DNA from: Pseudomonas marvdashtae
Lineage (GTDB): Bacteria; Pseudomonadota; Gammaproteobacteria; Pseudomonadales; Pseudomonadaceae
Direction of reading: 5' to 3'
Assembly: GCF_014268655.2 (NCBI RefSeq)
Contig: NZ_JABWQX020000001.1
Coordinates: forward strand, 558,001 to 622,000
Length of the DNA stretch: 64,000 nt
The notes below the pieces were generated by a model, which saw nothing but the letters and a program-made list of their open reading frames with translations, did no database searches and was not told the origin of the DNA. Made by a program: the position numbers and the translations under genes. Below, one piece after another: positions 1 through 8,933 of the stretch (positions within the stretch are counted from its first letter, which is position 1; each line of letters starts with the position of its first letter).

Positions 1-22
1 CGCGTCGGTAGCTTGAGTCCTG

Positions 23-66
23 TCACTGCTCATCAGTGATCGGGTTTAGCAGCTCGTGGCGAAACA
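23..66 (+). promoter_or_regulatory. Upstream target-like sites of the DUF6124 leader RNA, copy 1
   Basis: A 6-bp inverted repeat (TCACTG/CAGTGA, 23-28 and 34-39) is followed by TTAGCAG at 46-52, which is the exact complement of CTGCTAA at 167-173 in the cloverleaf RNA. GAAACA at 61-66 complements part of the hairpin loop at 152-161. The same order of elements occurs before the second DUF6124 gene. P1 and P4 C4/CI loci likewise carry target-like sites on both sides of the antisense RNA. Function here is inferred. Confidence 0.5.
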
Positions 67-114
67 GGTTGTGCAAGGCGTCATCCAGTCAGGATTCCCA
101 ATCCTGCACTTGAT

Positions 115-189
115 GGTAGCTGTGCGCAGGGCGTCCTCGGACGCGCCGGTTTCTTGTTTCCCCGGTCTGCTAACCTGCGTACAGCTGCC
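115..189 (+). ncRNA. C4/CI-like structured antisense RNA, copy 1 (leader of DUF6124)
   Basis: The stretch folds as a cloverleaf. The outer stem 115-120/184-189 (GGTAGC/GCTGCC) continues without a break into a 10-bp stem 121-130/174-183. Inside are hairpin 1 (131-135/140-144) and hairpin 2 (145-149/162-166, loop 150-161). The segment CTGCTAA (167-173) is left single-stranded. Comparison with the copy at 16177-16251 shows compensatory changes in the 10-bp stem and a completely different hairpin 1 with pairing kept. The loop (152-161) complements the ribosome binding region of the next gene (231-240), and 167-173 complements 199-205. This matches the arrangement of phage P1/P4 C4 RNA. The family assignment is from memory of that architecture, not from a search. 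Confidence 0.72.
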
Positions 190-198
190 TCCCATCGT

Positions 199-240
199 TT
201 AGCAGCGAGCGGGTGATGGCTCCAATGACAGGAAGCAAGA
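199..240 (+). promoter_or_regulatory. Predicted antisense target covering the DUF6124 ribosome binding site, copy 1
   Basis: TTAGCAG (199-205) pairs with CTGCTAA (167-173). GGAAGCAAGA (231-240) pairs over 10 bases, one of them G-U, with the hairpin loop TCTTGTTTCC (152-161). The second site contains the Shine-Dalgarno-like AGGAAG, just upstream of the ATG at 243. Pairing order is antiparallel as needed for one continuous antisense interaction. Occupancy would hide the start of translation. Confidence 0.6.
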
Positions 241-242
241 CA

Positions 243-602
243 ATGGCAAAAGTTACTCCGAATCCTCCGGACGCAGACGGACATGTCTCCCGCGCCCAGT
301 CCGCTCGCAACAAGAAAATCGACGATGCTGCCACTCGCGCTTTGGATTTCTATCTGAAACCTAAGCCCAAAAACGAAACGTCCGACAAGCCCAACACCAT
401 TTTTCGTATTGATCCTGAGGTCGATTCTGAGTGTTTGCTTGCGAATCTGAGTGAAAACCTGGCTTCGGCTAATGCAATGATCAGCGATCTGGCGTTTGAT
501 CTGGATGGGTCAAGGCGACATATTGCGTTGGGGATTTTGCAAGTGATTGAGGTGAGTGAATTGTTGGCGAATCGGGTGTTGGATATTGTTGAGGTGAGGT
601 AG
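243..602 (+). CDS. DUF6124 (formerly DUF3077) family protein, copy 1
   Basis: This 119-residue protein of unknown function belongs to a family that is very common and multi-copy in Pseudomonas. It has a polar N-terminus (MAKVTPNPP), a short helical segment RNKKIDDAATRALDFYLKP, and a C-terminal helical half rich in Leu/Ala/Ser (CLLANLSENLASANAMISDLAFDL). It has no signal peptide or membrane segment. The ATG at 243 was chosen because it follows AGGAAG and aligns with the second copy (16311-16670), which is also 119 residues and nearly identical in the C-terminal half. It is preceded by the cloverleaf RNA and closed by a strong hairpin. Tight RNA control suggests that the product is harmful or regulatory when overproduced; that is inference only. 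Confidence 0.85.
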   Translation: MAKVTPNPPDADGHVSRAQSARNKKIDDAATRALDFYLKPKPKNETSDKPNTIFRIDPEVDSECLLANLSENLASANAMISDLAFDLDGSRRHIALGILQVIEVSELLANRVLDIVEVR

Positions 603-615
603 AGGAAAAGCGTTA

Positions 616-651
616 CGCGTAAAAGATCTTCTTAGTAAGATCTTTTACGCG
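616..651 (+). terminator. Terminator hairpin between DUF6124 and the rhs immunity gene
   Basis: The arms 616-630 and 637-651 form a perfect 15-bp inverted repeat with a 6-base loop. Each arm has an AAAAGATCTT/AAGATCTTTT stretch. It sits between two converging genes and can serve both strands. The T-run lies inside the stem rather than after it, so termination strength is uncertain. Confidence 0.65.
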
Positions 652-715
652 GCTAGAGTTCTACTTGAGATTCCAGTCTGCATAATGATCTGCCGAGACT
701 CTATGCATTTGGTTT

Positions 716-1036
716 TCATGTGGAGCTGTCGAGTTGGTTGATCATAATATCCAGTCTACTAGCAATATGTAGTAGCCAGTGCTCACCGGTTCCCCATTCG
801 TTCCAGTAACAGTAATAGCAGCTAAGCTCCTTCAGGAGGTACTCCCTTAATTTTTGTTCATCTTTGTTGTCTCTGATAAGTAAGTTGATTTCCTGTTGAA
901 CGAGTCTCAGGACGTCAATGTCGGATTCGGTTAAAAAAGCACTGATAACCTCTTCTGCACTTTCATGCTCTATCGTCCAATCTTGATGAAAGTAAGCGCC
1001 AAAAAAATCATGTAACTCTTCAAATTTTGTGTTCAC
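716..1036 (-). CDS. Immunity protein for the Rhs RNase A-like toxin (CdiI-like)
   Basis: This is a small acidic protein of 106 residues with no signal peptide. Its start (GTG at 1036) overlaps the rhs stop codon by four bases (GTGA), the usual coupling of a polymorphic toxin to its immunity gene. The N-terminal pattern ELHDFFGAYFHQDW, followed by a helical region, resembles the CdiI family that partners RNase A-like CdiA toxins. That resemblance is from memory. The gene is AT-rich compared with the rhs core, as is the toxin tip, consistent with the two being exchanged together. Expected role: bind and block the C-terminal nuclease of the producing cell or its sisters. Confidence 0.75.
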   Translation of the reverse strand: MNTKFEELHDFFGAYFHQDWTIEHESAEEVISAFLTESDIDVLRLVQQEINLLIRDNKDEQKLREYLLKELSCYYCYWNEWGTGEHWLLHIASRLDIMINQLDSST

Positions 1037-4000
1037 GGTTCAGGGAATCCTGTAAGTAAAAAATATCCTTCTGGTTTTTTAGGGTCTTTTATCAATACGA
1101 AGAGGGCTTTGTATGCTGGTGCGTAATCATCGTGGCCGCGTATTAAACTAACTCCCACCGGTTGGGCGTAGGTATGTGTGATAGTCGTCTTCCCTTTTTT
1201 GCTGTTTAAGAATTTTTCAATTTTCTTTTCGTTCGATGCAATTGCTCTTGCAGCAGACGACTCAGCAGTCGCTCTGTCAGGAAATGTGGAGGCCGCTGGG
1301 ACATTCGGCTCTGCTTCTATCCTTTGGGCTAGCTGCGCATCTGTTCTGCCTATGTGCTTCCGAATCAAATGCCCACCTCGAGCCTCATGCGCAGCCAAAC
1401 CTCCCCCCGGCACAATTTCGCTGAACGGCCCATCCGCCTCAATATCACCAGGACACTGACAGGCTAACCCCAACGGATCCACCCACCCCGTCGGGTTCAG
1501 GGTATACCGATACCCATTGAGCCCACCCGCCAGCTTGCTCGGATCCGCCGTCAGGTACCGCCCCGTCTCCGGATTGTAGTATCGGTGGCGGTTGTAGTGC
1601 AGGCCGCTTTCCCGGTCGTGGTATTGCCCTTGGAAACGTAGCGGTTGATGCAGTCGGGGGCCGTCGCCGTGGCGCAGTTCGGTGAGTTTGCCGTAGCCGT
1701 TGTAGCGCGCTGCCCAAACCACTTCGCCTTGATGACTGGTCAGTTCCTGGGGCGTGCCGAGATGGTCGAGGTGGTAGTAGAACGGCGTGGCTTTTTCTGG
1801 GCCTTCGCCTTCGAGCAGGGCGAGGGGGCGGAAGGTGCCGGGCTCAAAGATGTAGCTTTGGTAGTGCTGGTCGCTGCTTTCGGCGACGACTTGGTCGCCT
1901 TGCCAGATAAATTCGCTGGTCTGGTCGTCCACGGTCTTGCTGATGCGTCGGCCGAAGGCGTCGTAGCGGTAGGACGTTTCGCTGCCGTCCGGGCCGGTGA
2001 CGCCGATGAGGCGGTGTTGGCTGTCGTAGCGGTATTCGGTGACCAGGCATTGGGCCGTGCCGCGGCGTTCGCGGACGAGGTTGCCGTAGGCGTCGTAGTC
2101 GTAGTGGCGGTCGCCCTCCATCAAGAGTCGGTTGCCCTTGAGGGTGGTCGGGCCGGGGCGATCCTGCATCAGCAGGTTGCCGGCCGGGTCGTGGGCGAAG
2201 CGTTCCGGGGCTTGGTTGTGGGCGTAGTCGATGCGCAGCAGGCGATCTTGCTTGTCGTATTGGTAGCTGCGGCGGTTTCGTGTGTCGGACAGCGCGGCGA
2301 GGTTGCCGCCCGCGTCGTAGGAATAGTCGCGCCAAAACAATTGCTGTTGCTGGGTCTGCCACACGGTCTGGGCCTTGAGGCGGCCTTGTTCGTCGTAGCT
2401 GTAGTCGCTGAGCAGCAGGCCCTGTTGGCGTTGGGTTTCGCGTCCGCCTTTGAAACGGTGCTCGGTCAGGCACGTGCCGTTGAGGTCGATGGCGATCAGC
2501 GCGCCGCCCGGGAGGTGGCGATAGTCGAGGGTGCTGCGATCGGGCAGGCGGCAATGGATCAGCCGGCCCGCGCTGTCGTAGCGATAACGCAGGGTGGCCC
2601 AGCCCTGGTGTTCGGCGACGAGGCGGTCTTGCGCGTCGTATTCGTAGGCCAGCGGCCAGTTGCCGTCGTCGACGCTGACCAAGCGCCCGAGGGCGTCGTA
2701 GCGGTACTCGACCGTTTCGCCGTCGGGCAAGGTCTTGCGCAGCAAACGGCCGGCGGTGTCGCGTTGGTATTGGGTGACCCGCTGGCTGCCGTCGGCACCA
2801 AATTCGGTCTTTTCCAGCAGGTGGCCGTTGAGGTCGTAGGCGTAGCCGGTGCGCTGGCCGTCGAAGCCGGTTTCCTGTCGGATCAGTCCGTTGGGCGTGT
2901 AGTCCAGCTGATATTTTTCACCGGACTCGTTCTCGATTTCCGTCAGCAACAGCCGCGCCGAGTCGTAGCGGTATTTCAATTCGCTGCCGTCGGGGTTGAG
3001 GCGGCGGCTGATCAGGTGCAGGTCGTCGGCGTATTCGTAGCGGGTGATGCGCCCCAGTTCGTCGCGTTCGGCGGTGACCTTGCCGTAGGCGTTGTAGCTC
3101 CAGGCGCGGGTCGCGCCGGTGGGCAGGGTGGTTTGCAGCAAGCGGCCGACGGCGTCCCATTGGTAATGGGTGATGGCGCCGTGTTCGTCCTGGCGGGTCA
3201 GCAAACGCCCGAGGGCGTCGTAGGAAAAGATCCGCTGGCTGTCGTCGGGCAGGATTTCTTCGGTCAACTGGCCCAGGCGATTACGGACAAAGGCGTGTTG
3301 GCTGCCGTCCGGGTAGCGGATGGAGATCAGTTGGCCTTGGGTGTCGTAGGAGTACCAGGTGCTGTGGCGATCCGGGTCGATGGCCTCGATCACATCGCCC
3401 TGTTCATTGCGCCGGTAGGTCCACACCGCGTTACCGCGCTGCCGAGCGTGCAGGAAACCGTTGCGGTACTCGTAGGACGTGGGCTCGCCTTCGGGCGGAA
3501 TCAGCGCCGCCAGCCGTCCGACTTCGTCGTAGCGGTATTCGGTCACCGCGCCGAGCGGGTCTTGTTCGGCGACCAGCCGACCCTGTTCGTCATAGGCCTT
3601 GAGGTGCTCACCGCCATCAGGATCGACCTGGCGCACCAGCCGCGCCCGGTCGTCATGGACGTACACTTCCCGGCTGCCGTCGAGGTTCTGGACCGTGACG
3701 CTGCCGTCCTCGCCCCAGCTGTAGCGGCTGTCCATCTGCGCGAACGAAGCCCAGTGCCGCACACAGCGGGCTGCCGGACCGAGGCCTTGCCATTCCCAAT
3801 AAAAACTCGCGCCGCCGGCCAGTTGCCGTTGGAGGATGACGTGCTGGTCGTCGTAGTCGTAGCGTTCACTTTCGCCGGCGGCGTTGGTCGCTTCGATCAA
3901 CCGGAAACGGGCGTCGTAGCGGTAGGTCACCAGCGTCTGTTCGGTGCGCCAGGCTTCGTCCGGATGCAGTTCCGGGTGAAAACCCTGGTAGTCGATGGCG

Positions 4001-5823
4001 ACCAGATGACGATGTTCGTAGCGCAGGCGCAGGCAGCGTCGAGCGCCGTTGTCCAGGCGGCTGATGTCGCCGTAGATGTTGCGCTGGATCGTCAGGCGGT
4101 TGTCGTACCGATCGCTCAGGGCGATCAGACGTCCGTCGCGAAAGTGTAGGAAAGGCGCACCGTCGCCGGGTTGGGCGATGATCAGTTCGTCCGGCTCGCT
4201 GCTCAGGTAGATCGCCGCACGGGCCAGGCTGTTGTGGATCGCAGGGCGTTGCAGGCTCGGTCGGGGAAACGTGGTGCGGCGGTTTTCCTGGTCGATCCAG
4301 ATGACCTGCTCGCCTTCAATCAAAAGGCGATGGGCCAGGGCATGACTCCAACCGCGACCGAGCCCAATGTCCAGGTCGGCGGCGCTGGTGCGATAAAGGC
4401 GGGTGAAGACGAAGGGCATGCGCCCGTCGAGGGTGCCATCTTCCAGGGTCAGCAGTTCTTCGCCGGTGACCATCGACACCGGGCAGCCGTGGGTGCGGGT
4501 CTGGTCGGCGCTGTCGGCGGGGTCGCCGTTGGGGTTTTTCGATTGGGCGGGGGCGTCGTCGTGGGGTTCGTATCTGCTTAGCTGCGTGGAAGGCAGGGAT
4601 TTTTCCCGCACGACCGGGAGCGGATTACTGACCGACAGCGGTGGGGAATCTCCCGTGGTGATCTGCAAAGGCGTGACCGGTGCTGGTCCCGCCGACGTTC
4701 CTCGGCCACTGACCACCAGTGGTTTGAGAACATCGGCGTGTTTGTCGAGGCTGTCGCCGCCGAGTTGTCCCAGGCGTTGGCTGGATGCCTGCAACCACTC
4801 CCGGGCTCGTTCCGAACGGATCAAGTTCAGCGCCTTGCCACTCACGCGCAGACCCAAGCCCAGGCCACCGGTAATGGCCGTCAGGAGAAAGTTGATCAGC
4901 ACCGAGGCGCGCATTTCGCCCATGACTTCGGCAACGTACTGCGGCGGCAGCATCTGCAGCCAACTGGTGAAGGCCGCGGTGTAGACGAAGAGCAAAGGCT
5001 CGTCACTCAAGATCATCAGGGCCTTGGCAATCGCCTGCGATGAAGCTTCCACCAATTGCTCAAGCTCGACCTCGGTGAGGTATTCCAGCAACTTTTCACT
5101 GTTGGCCTGCAGGTCCGCCAACAGATCAAAGATCTGTTTGACGTTGTCCCACAGTCCATACACGGCTCTTTCAAAACCGCGCTGCTCGGCTTCTTGCAAC
5201 ACGTTAAAACGCTTCACGAAGCCGCTTTCGGAGAACTCTTTCCACAGCGGTTGAAACTCGTCCCACTCGGCTTTCAGCCAACCTTCGAGTTCGGCGATCA
5301 CGAGGTGGTAGGAGGCGTACAGAGCCTTCACATGATCGGTCGTGACATCAGGGAAAAAGGTGATGCGGTAGCGCTGCCCGCGATCGCACTTGGGGATTTC
5401 CAGGATGCCGCTGGGGCCGATAACGTGACGGACTGGCTCGCCAAATACTTCCTTCCCCTGCTCGCCCCCAATGATCGGTTCGAGCATCACCGGCGTGTCG
5501 CCGATCGGCACGAAACGCGCGGCCTGGAACATGTGCACCAGCGTCAACGGGCCTTGGGCCGGGCAGGCCGCCACTAAGGCGCTGACCTGTTTGCCGCCAT
5601 TTTTTGCTGGCGCGAGCGACACCTCGTTGCCCACCTTGAACATCTGTTCGATGTCCAACGCCCGACCAGTCCAGAAACGCTCCGCCCAACTGTCGTAGTC
5701 GTTCAGGCAGTGGCGAAAGTCCTGCAACATCGCCTCGACATCCGGCTGGTCAGAGTCCATGGCTGCCATTACCAGCGAACCAATGATGTTGCCCTGGGCA
5801 AGGATTTTGTCGTAGTTGGACAT
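1033..5823 (-). CDS. Rhs-repeat polymorphic toxin with C-terminal RNase A-like domain
   Basis: This is a large protein of about 1596 residues. The N-terminal region (about 1-400) has a hydrophobic stretch (LINFLLTAITGGLGLGLRV). A DUF6531-like segment starting near HGCPVSMVTGEELL follows, then a long array of YD/Rhs repeats, then the core end motif NGYRYTLNPTGWVDPLGL. The last roughly 143 residues after DPLGL are the variable tip. The pattern GGGLAAHEARGGHLIRKHIG...TFPDRATAESSA resembles the bacterial RNase A-like CdiA-CT domain, so RNA cleavage in target cells is the likely action. The Rhs shell normally encloses the tip and is cleaved near DPLGL. ATG 5823 was taken as start; a GTG at 5841 would add six residues. 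No PAAR motif, Eag chaperone or vgrG is adjacent, so the delivery partner must be elsewhere. Confidence 0.9.
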   Translation of the reverse strand: MSNYDKILAQGNIIGSLVMAAMDSDQPDVEAMLQDFRHCLNDYDSWAERFWTGRALDIEQMFKVGNEVSLAPAKNGGKQVSALVAACPAQGPLTLVHMFQAARFVPIGDTPVMLEPIIGGEQGKEVFGEPVRHVIGPSGILEIPKCDRGQRYRITFFPDVTTDHVKALYASYHLVIAELEGWLKAEWDEFQPLWKEFSESGFVKRFNVLQEAEQRGFERAVYGLWDNVKQIFDLLADLQANSEKLLEYLTEVELEQLVEASSQAIAKALMILSDEPLLFVYTAAFTSWLQMLPPQYVAEVMGEMRASVLINFLLTAITGGLGLGLRVSGKALNLIRSERAREWLQASSQRLGQLGGDSLDKHADVLKPLVVSGRGTSAGPAPVTPLQITTGDSPPLSVSNPLPVVREKSLPSTQLSRYEPHDDAPAQSKNPNGDPADSADQTRTHGCPVSMVTGEELLTLEDGTLDGRMPFVFTRLYRTSAADLDIGLGRGWSHALAHRLLIEGEQVIWIDQENRRTTFPRPSLQRPAIHNSLARAAIYLSSEPDELIIAQPGDGAPFLHFRDGRLIALSDRYDNRLTIQRNIYGDISRLDNGARRCLRLRYEHRHLVAIDYQGFHPELHPDEAWRTEQTLVTYRYDARFRLIEATNAAGESERYDYDDQHVILQRQLAGGASFYWEWQGLGPAARCVRHWASFAQMDSRYSWGEDGSVTVQNLDGSREVYVHDDRARLVRQVDPDGGEHLKAYDEQGRLVAEQDPLGAVTEYRYDEVGRLAALIPPEGEPTSYEYRNGFLHARQRGNAVWTYRRNEQGDVIEAIDPDRHSTWYSYDTQGQLISIRYPDGSQHAFVRNRLGQLTEEILPDDSQRIFSYDALGRLLTRQDEHGAITHYQWDAVGRLLQTTLPTGATRAWSYNAYGKVTAERDELGRITRYEYADDLHLISRRLNPDGSELKYRYDSARLLLTEIENESGEKYQLDYTPNGLIRQETGFDGQRTGYAYDLNGHLLEKTEFGADGSQRVTQYQRDTAGRLLRKTLPDGETVEYRYDALGRLVSVDDGNWPLAYEYDAQDRLVAEHQGWATLRYRYDSAGRLIHCRLPDRSTLDYRHLPGGALIAIDLNGTCLTEHRFKGGRETQRQQGLLLSDYSYDEQGRLKAQTVWQTQQQQLFWRDYSYDAGGNLAALSDTRNRRSYQYDKQDRLLRIDYAHNQAPERFAHDPAGNLLMQDRPGPTTLKGNRLLMEGDRHYDYDAYGNLVRERRGTAQCLVTEYRYDSQHRLIGVTGPDGSETSYRYDAFGRRISKTVDDQTSEFIWQGDQVVAESSDQHYQSYIFEPGTFRPLALLEGEGPEKATPFYYHLDHLGTPQELTSHQGEVVWAARYNGYGKLTELRHGDGPRLHQPLRFQGQYHDRESGLHYNRHRYYNPETGRYLTADPSKLAGGLNGYRYTLNPTGWVDPLGLACQCPGDIEADGPFSEIVPGGGLAAHEARGGHLIRKHIGRTDAQLAQRIEAEPNVPAASTFPDRATAESSAARAIASNEKKIEKFLNSKKGKTTITHTYAQPVGVSLIRGHDDYAPAYKALFVLIKDPKKPEGYFLLTGFPEP

Positions 5824-6056
5824 GCAGACATCTCGCAACACAGAAGTGGGCGCGAGACTGTGCCGGGGTTGGCTGAAGAAATAAGTCAGGGAAGGTGACA
5901 GTACGTGTAGGGCAAATCCCTAATTCATCCAGCCATTAAAAAAACCGCCCCTTTGGCACCGATAACATCGTTTCTCGGCGGCACGGCTTTTCCCTATATT
6001 GGCCCACAGATCCGGCGGATGGCTCAACGTCCGCCCCCTCAGTGCGAGTAGTCACA

Positions 6057-7310
6057 ATGAACAAAAAACCTGACAGCGCAGGGCTGATCAACGCAGGAGC
6101 GGGCACCCGGGCGGTGTGGGGAGGGGAGCAAGTCAGGCATCCCTACAACGCCACCCAGACCCCCATCGTGGTCAGCGCTGCATACGGTTACGACGACATC
6201 GACGTCTGGTACGACGTCGCGCTGGGCAAGGCCCCCGGCTTCATCTATAGCCGCATGAGCAATCCGACTGTCGAGACCGTCGAAGCGAAGATTCGCGAAT
6301 TGGAAATGGCTGAGTCCGCCGTCGCCTTCAGCAGCGGCATGGCGGCGATCAGCAGCGTGCTCTACACCTTCCTCGCCAATGGCGATCGCGTGGTCTCGAC
6401 CAAGGACAGCTACGGCGGCACCAATAAAATCTTCGAAGAATTCCTGCCCCGTACCGGCGTCGCGGTGACTTTGTGCGAGACCTTTGATCACGAGGAAATC
6501 GAGCGTGAGATCGCCAAGGGCTGCCAAGTGCTGTACCTGGAAACGCCGACCAACCCGACCTTGAAAATACTCGATATCCGCCGTCTGGTCGCCGCCGCAA
6601 AACGCGTCGGCGCGGTGGTGGTGGCGGACAATACCTTCGCCACGCCGCTGAACCAAAACCCGATGGCGTTGGGCGTGGACGTGGTGATCCACAGCGCGAC
6701 CAAATTCCTCAGCGGCCACGGCGATGTGCTCGGCGGCCTGGTGTGCGGCAGCGAAACCTTGATGGCGAAGGTGCGTCACTACCGGGAAATCAACGGCGCG
6801 ACACTCGATCCGTTCTCGGCCTACATGATCATCCGTGGCATGAAGACCCTGGCCCTGCGCATGCGCCAACAGCAGGCCAGCGCCCGCGCCCTGGCCGACT
6901 ATCTCTGCACCGAACCCTTGGTGGAATCGGTCAACTATCCCGGCCTGCCGAGCCATCCGAATCACGCCGTGGCCTGTGCGCAAATGTCCGGTTTCGGCGC
7001 CATCGTCAGCTTTGTCCTGAAGGGCGGCATGGACACGGTCAAGGTGCTGTTGCCGCGCCTACGGTTTGCCCATTGCGCGGGCAATCTTGGCGCGGTGGAA
7101 ACCATCTACGGTCCGGCCCGCACCACCAGTCACGTCGAAAATACTTTAGAGGAACGCCTCGCCCTGGGCATATCCGAAGGGCTGGTGCGGGTCTCGGTCG
7201 GCATCGAAGACACGGACGATCTGGTGGACGATCTGAAACAGGCATTCGCCTTCGTCAGAAAGACCCTTGATCCGCAACTCAATGAAGTCCACAGCGAGAC
7301 CGCAAGCTGA
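6057..7310 (+). CDS. Cys/Met-metabolism PLP-dependent lyase (methionine gamma-lyase / cystathionine gamma-synthase type)
   Basis: This 417-residue fold-type I PLP enzyme has the family landmarks: YSRMSNPT near 64-71, SYGGT near 118-122, the cofactor aspartate in VVADNTF (about 188-194), and the Schiff-base lysine in SATKFLSGHGD (Lys216). Family members catalyse beta- or gamma-elimination or replacement at sulfur-bearing amino acids; exact chemistry cannot be read from sequence. It is followed by an MmuP-like permease, a LysR regulator and a threonine-synthase-like gene, which suggests catabolic use of an imported methionine or S-methylmethionine type compound rather than biosynthesis. ATG 6057 is preferred to a start at 6042 because homologous sequence begins near MNKKPDSAGL. 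Confidence 0.8.
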   Translation: MNKKPDSAGLINAGAGTRAVWGGEQVRHPYNATQTPIVVSAAYGYDDIDVWYDVALGKAPGFIYSRMSNPTVETVEAKIRELEMAESAVAFSSGMAAISSVLYTFLANGDRVVSTKDSYGGTNKIFEEFLPRTGVAVTLCETFDHEEIEREIAKGCQVLYLETPTNPTLKILDIRRLVAAAKRVGAVVVADNTFATPLNQNPMALGVDVVIHSATKFLSGHGDVLGGLVCGSETLMAKVRHYREINGATLDPFSAYMIIRGMKTLALRMRQQQASARALADYLCTEPLVESVNYPGLPSHPNHAVACAQMSGFGAIVSFVLKGGMDTVKVLLPRLRFAHCAGNLGAVETIYGPARTTSHVENTLEERLALGISEGLVRVSVGIEDTDDLVDDLKQAFAFVRKTLDPQLNEVHSETAS

Positions 7311-7444
7311 AGTTTGCACGTTGATACTCCGCAACAAGGCCGTTAGCGGGGCGTTCATGAATAGGAATAATAATAAAAGCTCAGCGGCGCTTGTCTTACT
7401 CGCGCAGACGCAGATGCGCGCCCTGGCATTTCATGAGAACAACC

Positions 7445-8875
7445 ATGTCCATAACAGAACAACAACTCAATACGCGGGCCGGCTTCAAGCAGGAAATGCA
7501 GACGCGCCATATTGTCATGCTGGCCTTGGGCGGCGTGATCGGCACCGGGCTGTTCCTGACCTCCGGCTACACCGTCAACCAGGCAGGGCCGATGGGCGCG
7601 GTGATCGCCTATATCATCGGCGCGCTGATGGTCTACATGGTGATGATGTGCCTGGGTGAACTGGCGGTGCAGATGCCGGAAACCGGTTCGTTCAGCACCT
7701 ACGCCACGCGCTTCCTCGGCCCCGGCACCGGCTACACCGTGGCGTGGCTGTATTGGCTGACGTGGACGGTGGCGATCGGTTCGGAATTCACCGCCGCCGG
7801 CATCCTCATGACCCGATGGTTTCCCGACACACCGGTGTGGATCTGGAGCGCACTGTTCGCGGGCTTGGTGTTTTTGACCAACGTGATTTCGGTGCGGCTG
7901 TTCGCCGAAACCGAGTTCTGGCTTTCGCTGATCAAAGTGCTGACCGTGGTGGTGTTCCTGCTGATCGGCGGTGGCGCGATTCTGGGCCTGTTGAACATCG
8001 ACCAGGCCCACAGCATCGGCTTGAGTAACTTCACTCGTGAGGGACTTTTTCCTACCGGCTTCATGCCGATTGCGATGACGCTGTTGGCGGTGTCCTTCGC
8101 CTTCTCCGGCACTGAACTGATCGGCATCGCCGCCGGCGAAACCAAGGACCCGCAACGCAACGTGCCGCGCGCCATCCGCACCACGGTGCTGCGCCTGGCG
8201 GTGTTTTTCGTCGGGACAATTTTTGTCCTGGCGACGCTGCTGCCGCGCGAACAGGCCGGTCTGGTGGAGAGCCCGTTCGTCACCGTCTTCACCTACATCG
8301 GCATTCCGTATTCGGCCGACATCATGAACTTCGTGATCATCACCGCCTTGCTGTCGGCGGCCAACTCCGGTCTGTACGCCGCCTCGCGGATGCTCTGGAC
8401 CCTCAGCGACCAAGGCCACCTGCCCAAGCAGTTCTCGTCCCTGACCCGCATGGGCACGCCGCTCAATGCGATTATCGTCAGCATGGCCGGTGGCGCGGCC
8501 TCGTTGCTCAGCAGCGTGTTTGCCGCCGACACCATCTACCTGGCGCTGGTGTCGATTTCCGGCCTGGCCGTGGTGGTGGTGTGGATGAGCATCGCCGCGA
8601 GCCAGATAGCGTTCCGTCGACACTTCGTCGCCAACGGCGGCGATGTGCGCGACCTGACGTTCCGCGTCCGTGGTTATCCGTGGGTGCCGCTGGGAGCGCT
8701 GGTCTGCTGCAGCCTGGCGTGCGTGGGCATTGCCTTCGACCCAGAGCAGCGGGTGGCGCTGTACTTCGGCTTGCCCTTCATCGCCTGGTGTTACTTCGTG
8801 TATTACATTACCCGCAAAGGCCGCCAGCGACGCTTGTCGGTCGCCCTTGCGGCACAACCGTCCGACGCGTTCTAG
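7445..8875 (+). CDS. mmuP: Amino-acid permease, MmuP (S-methylmethionine) type
   Basis: This is a 476-residue APC-superfamily transporter with about 12 membrane segments. It starts with the diagnostic [17 protein letters not shown] block and later carries [16 protein letters not shown] and [15 protein letters not shown]. Long stretches ([22 protein letters not shown]-like segments, ACVGIAFDP) agree closely with E. coli MmuP as I remember it. Expected role: proton-coupled uptake of S-methylmethionine or a related amino acid across the inner membrane. The start at 7445 (MSITEQQ) fits the family; the upstream in-frame extension is poor. The gene follows the PLP lyase after 134 bp, and no mmuM homocysteine methyltransferase is nearby. 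Substrate is inferred from similarity. Confidence 0.75.
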   Translation: MSITEQQLNTRAGFKQEMQTRHIVMLALGGVIGTGLFLTSGYTVNQAGPMGAVIAYIIGALMVYMVMMCLGELAVQMPETGSFSTYATRFLGPGTGYTVAWLYWLTWTVAIGSEFTAAGILMTRWFPDTPVWIWSALFAGLVFLTNVISVRLFAETEFWLSLIKVLTVVVFLLIGGGAILGLLNIDQAHSIGLSNFTREGLFPTGFMPIAMTLLAVSFAFSGTELIGIAAGETKDPQRNVPRAIRTTVLRLAVFFVGTIFVLATLLPREQAGLVESPFVTVFTYIGIPYSADIMNFVIITALLSAANSGLYAASRMLWTLSDQGHLPKQFSSLTRMGTPLNAIIVSMAGGAASLLSSVFAADTIYLALVSISGLAVVVVWMSIAASQIAFRRHFVANGGDVRDLTFRVRGYPWVPLGALVCCSLACVGIAFDPEQRVALYFGLPFIAWCYFVYYITRKGRQRRLSVALAAQPSDAF

Positions 8876-8933
8876 GCTCCGTCGGCGGGACGGGCAACCT
8901 GCTCGGTGCGTGGGGGTCAACGAGGTCCAGACC

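Noticed and set aside
1645..4149. 834-codon open frame on the plus strand opposite rhs
   Set aside because: It is the antisense of Rhs repeats; its Val/Ala-rich translation mirrors the repeat codons and has no ribosome binding site or family likeness.
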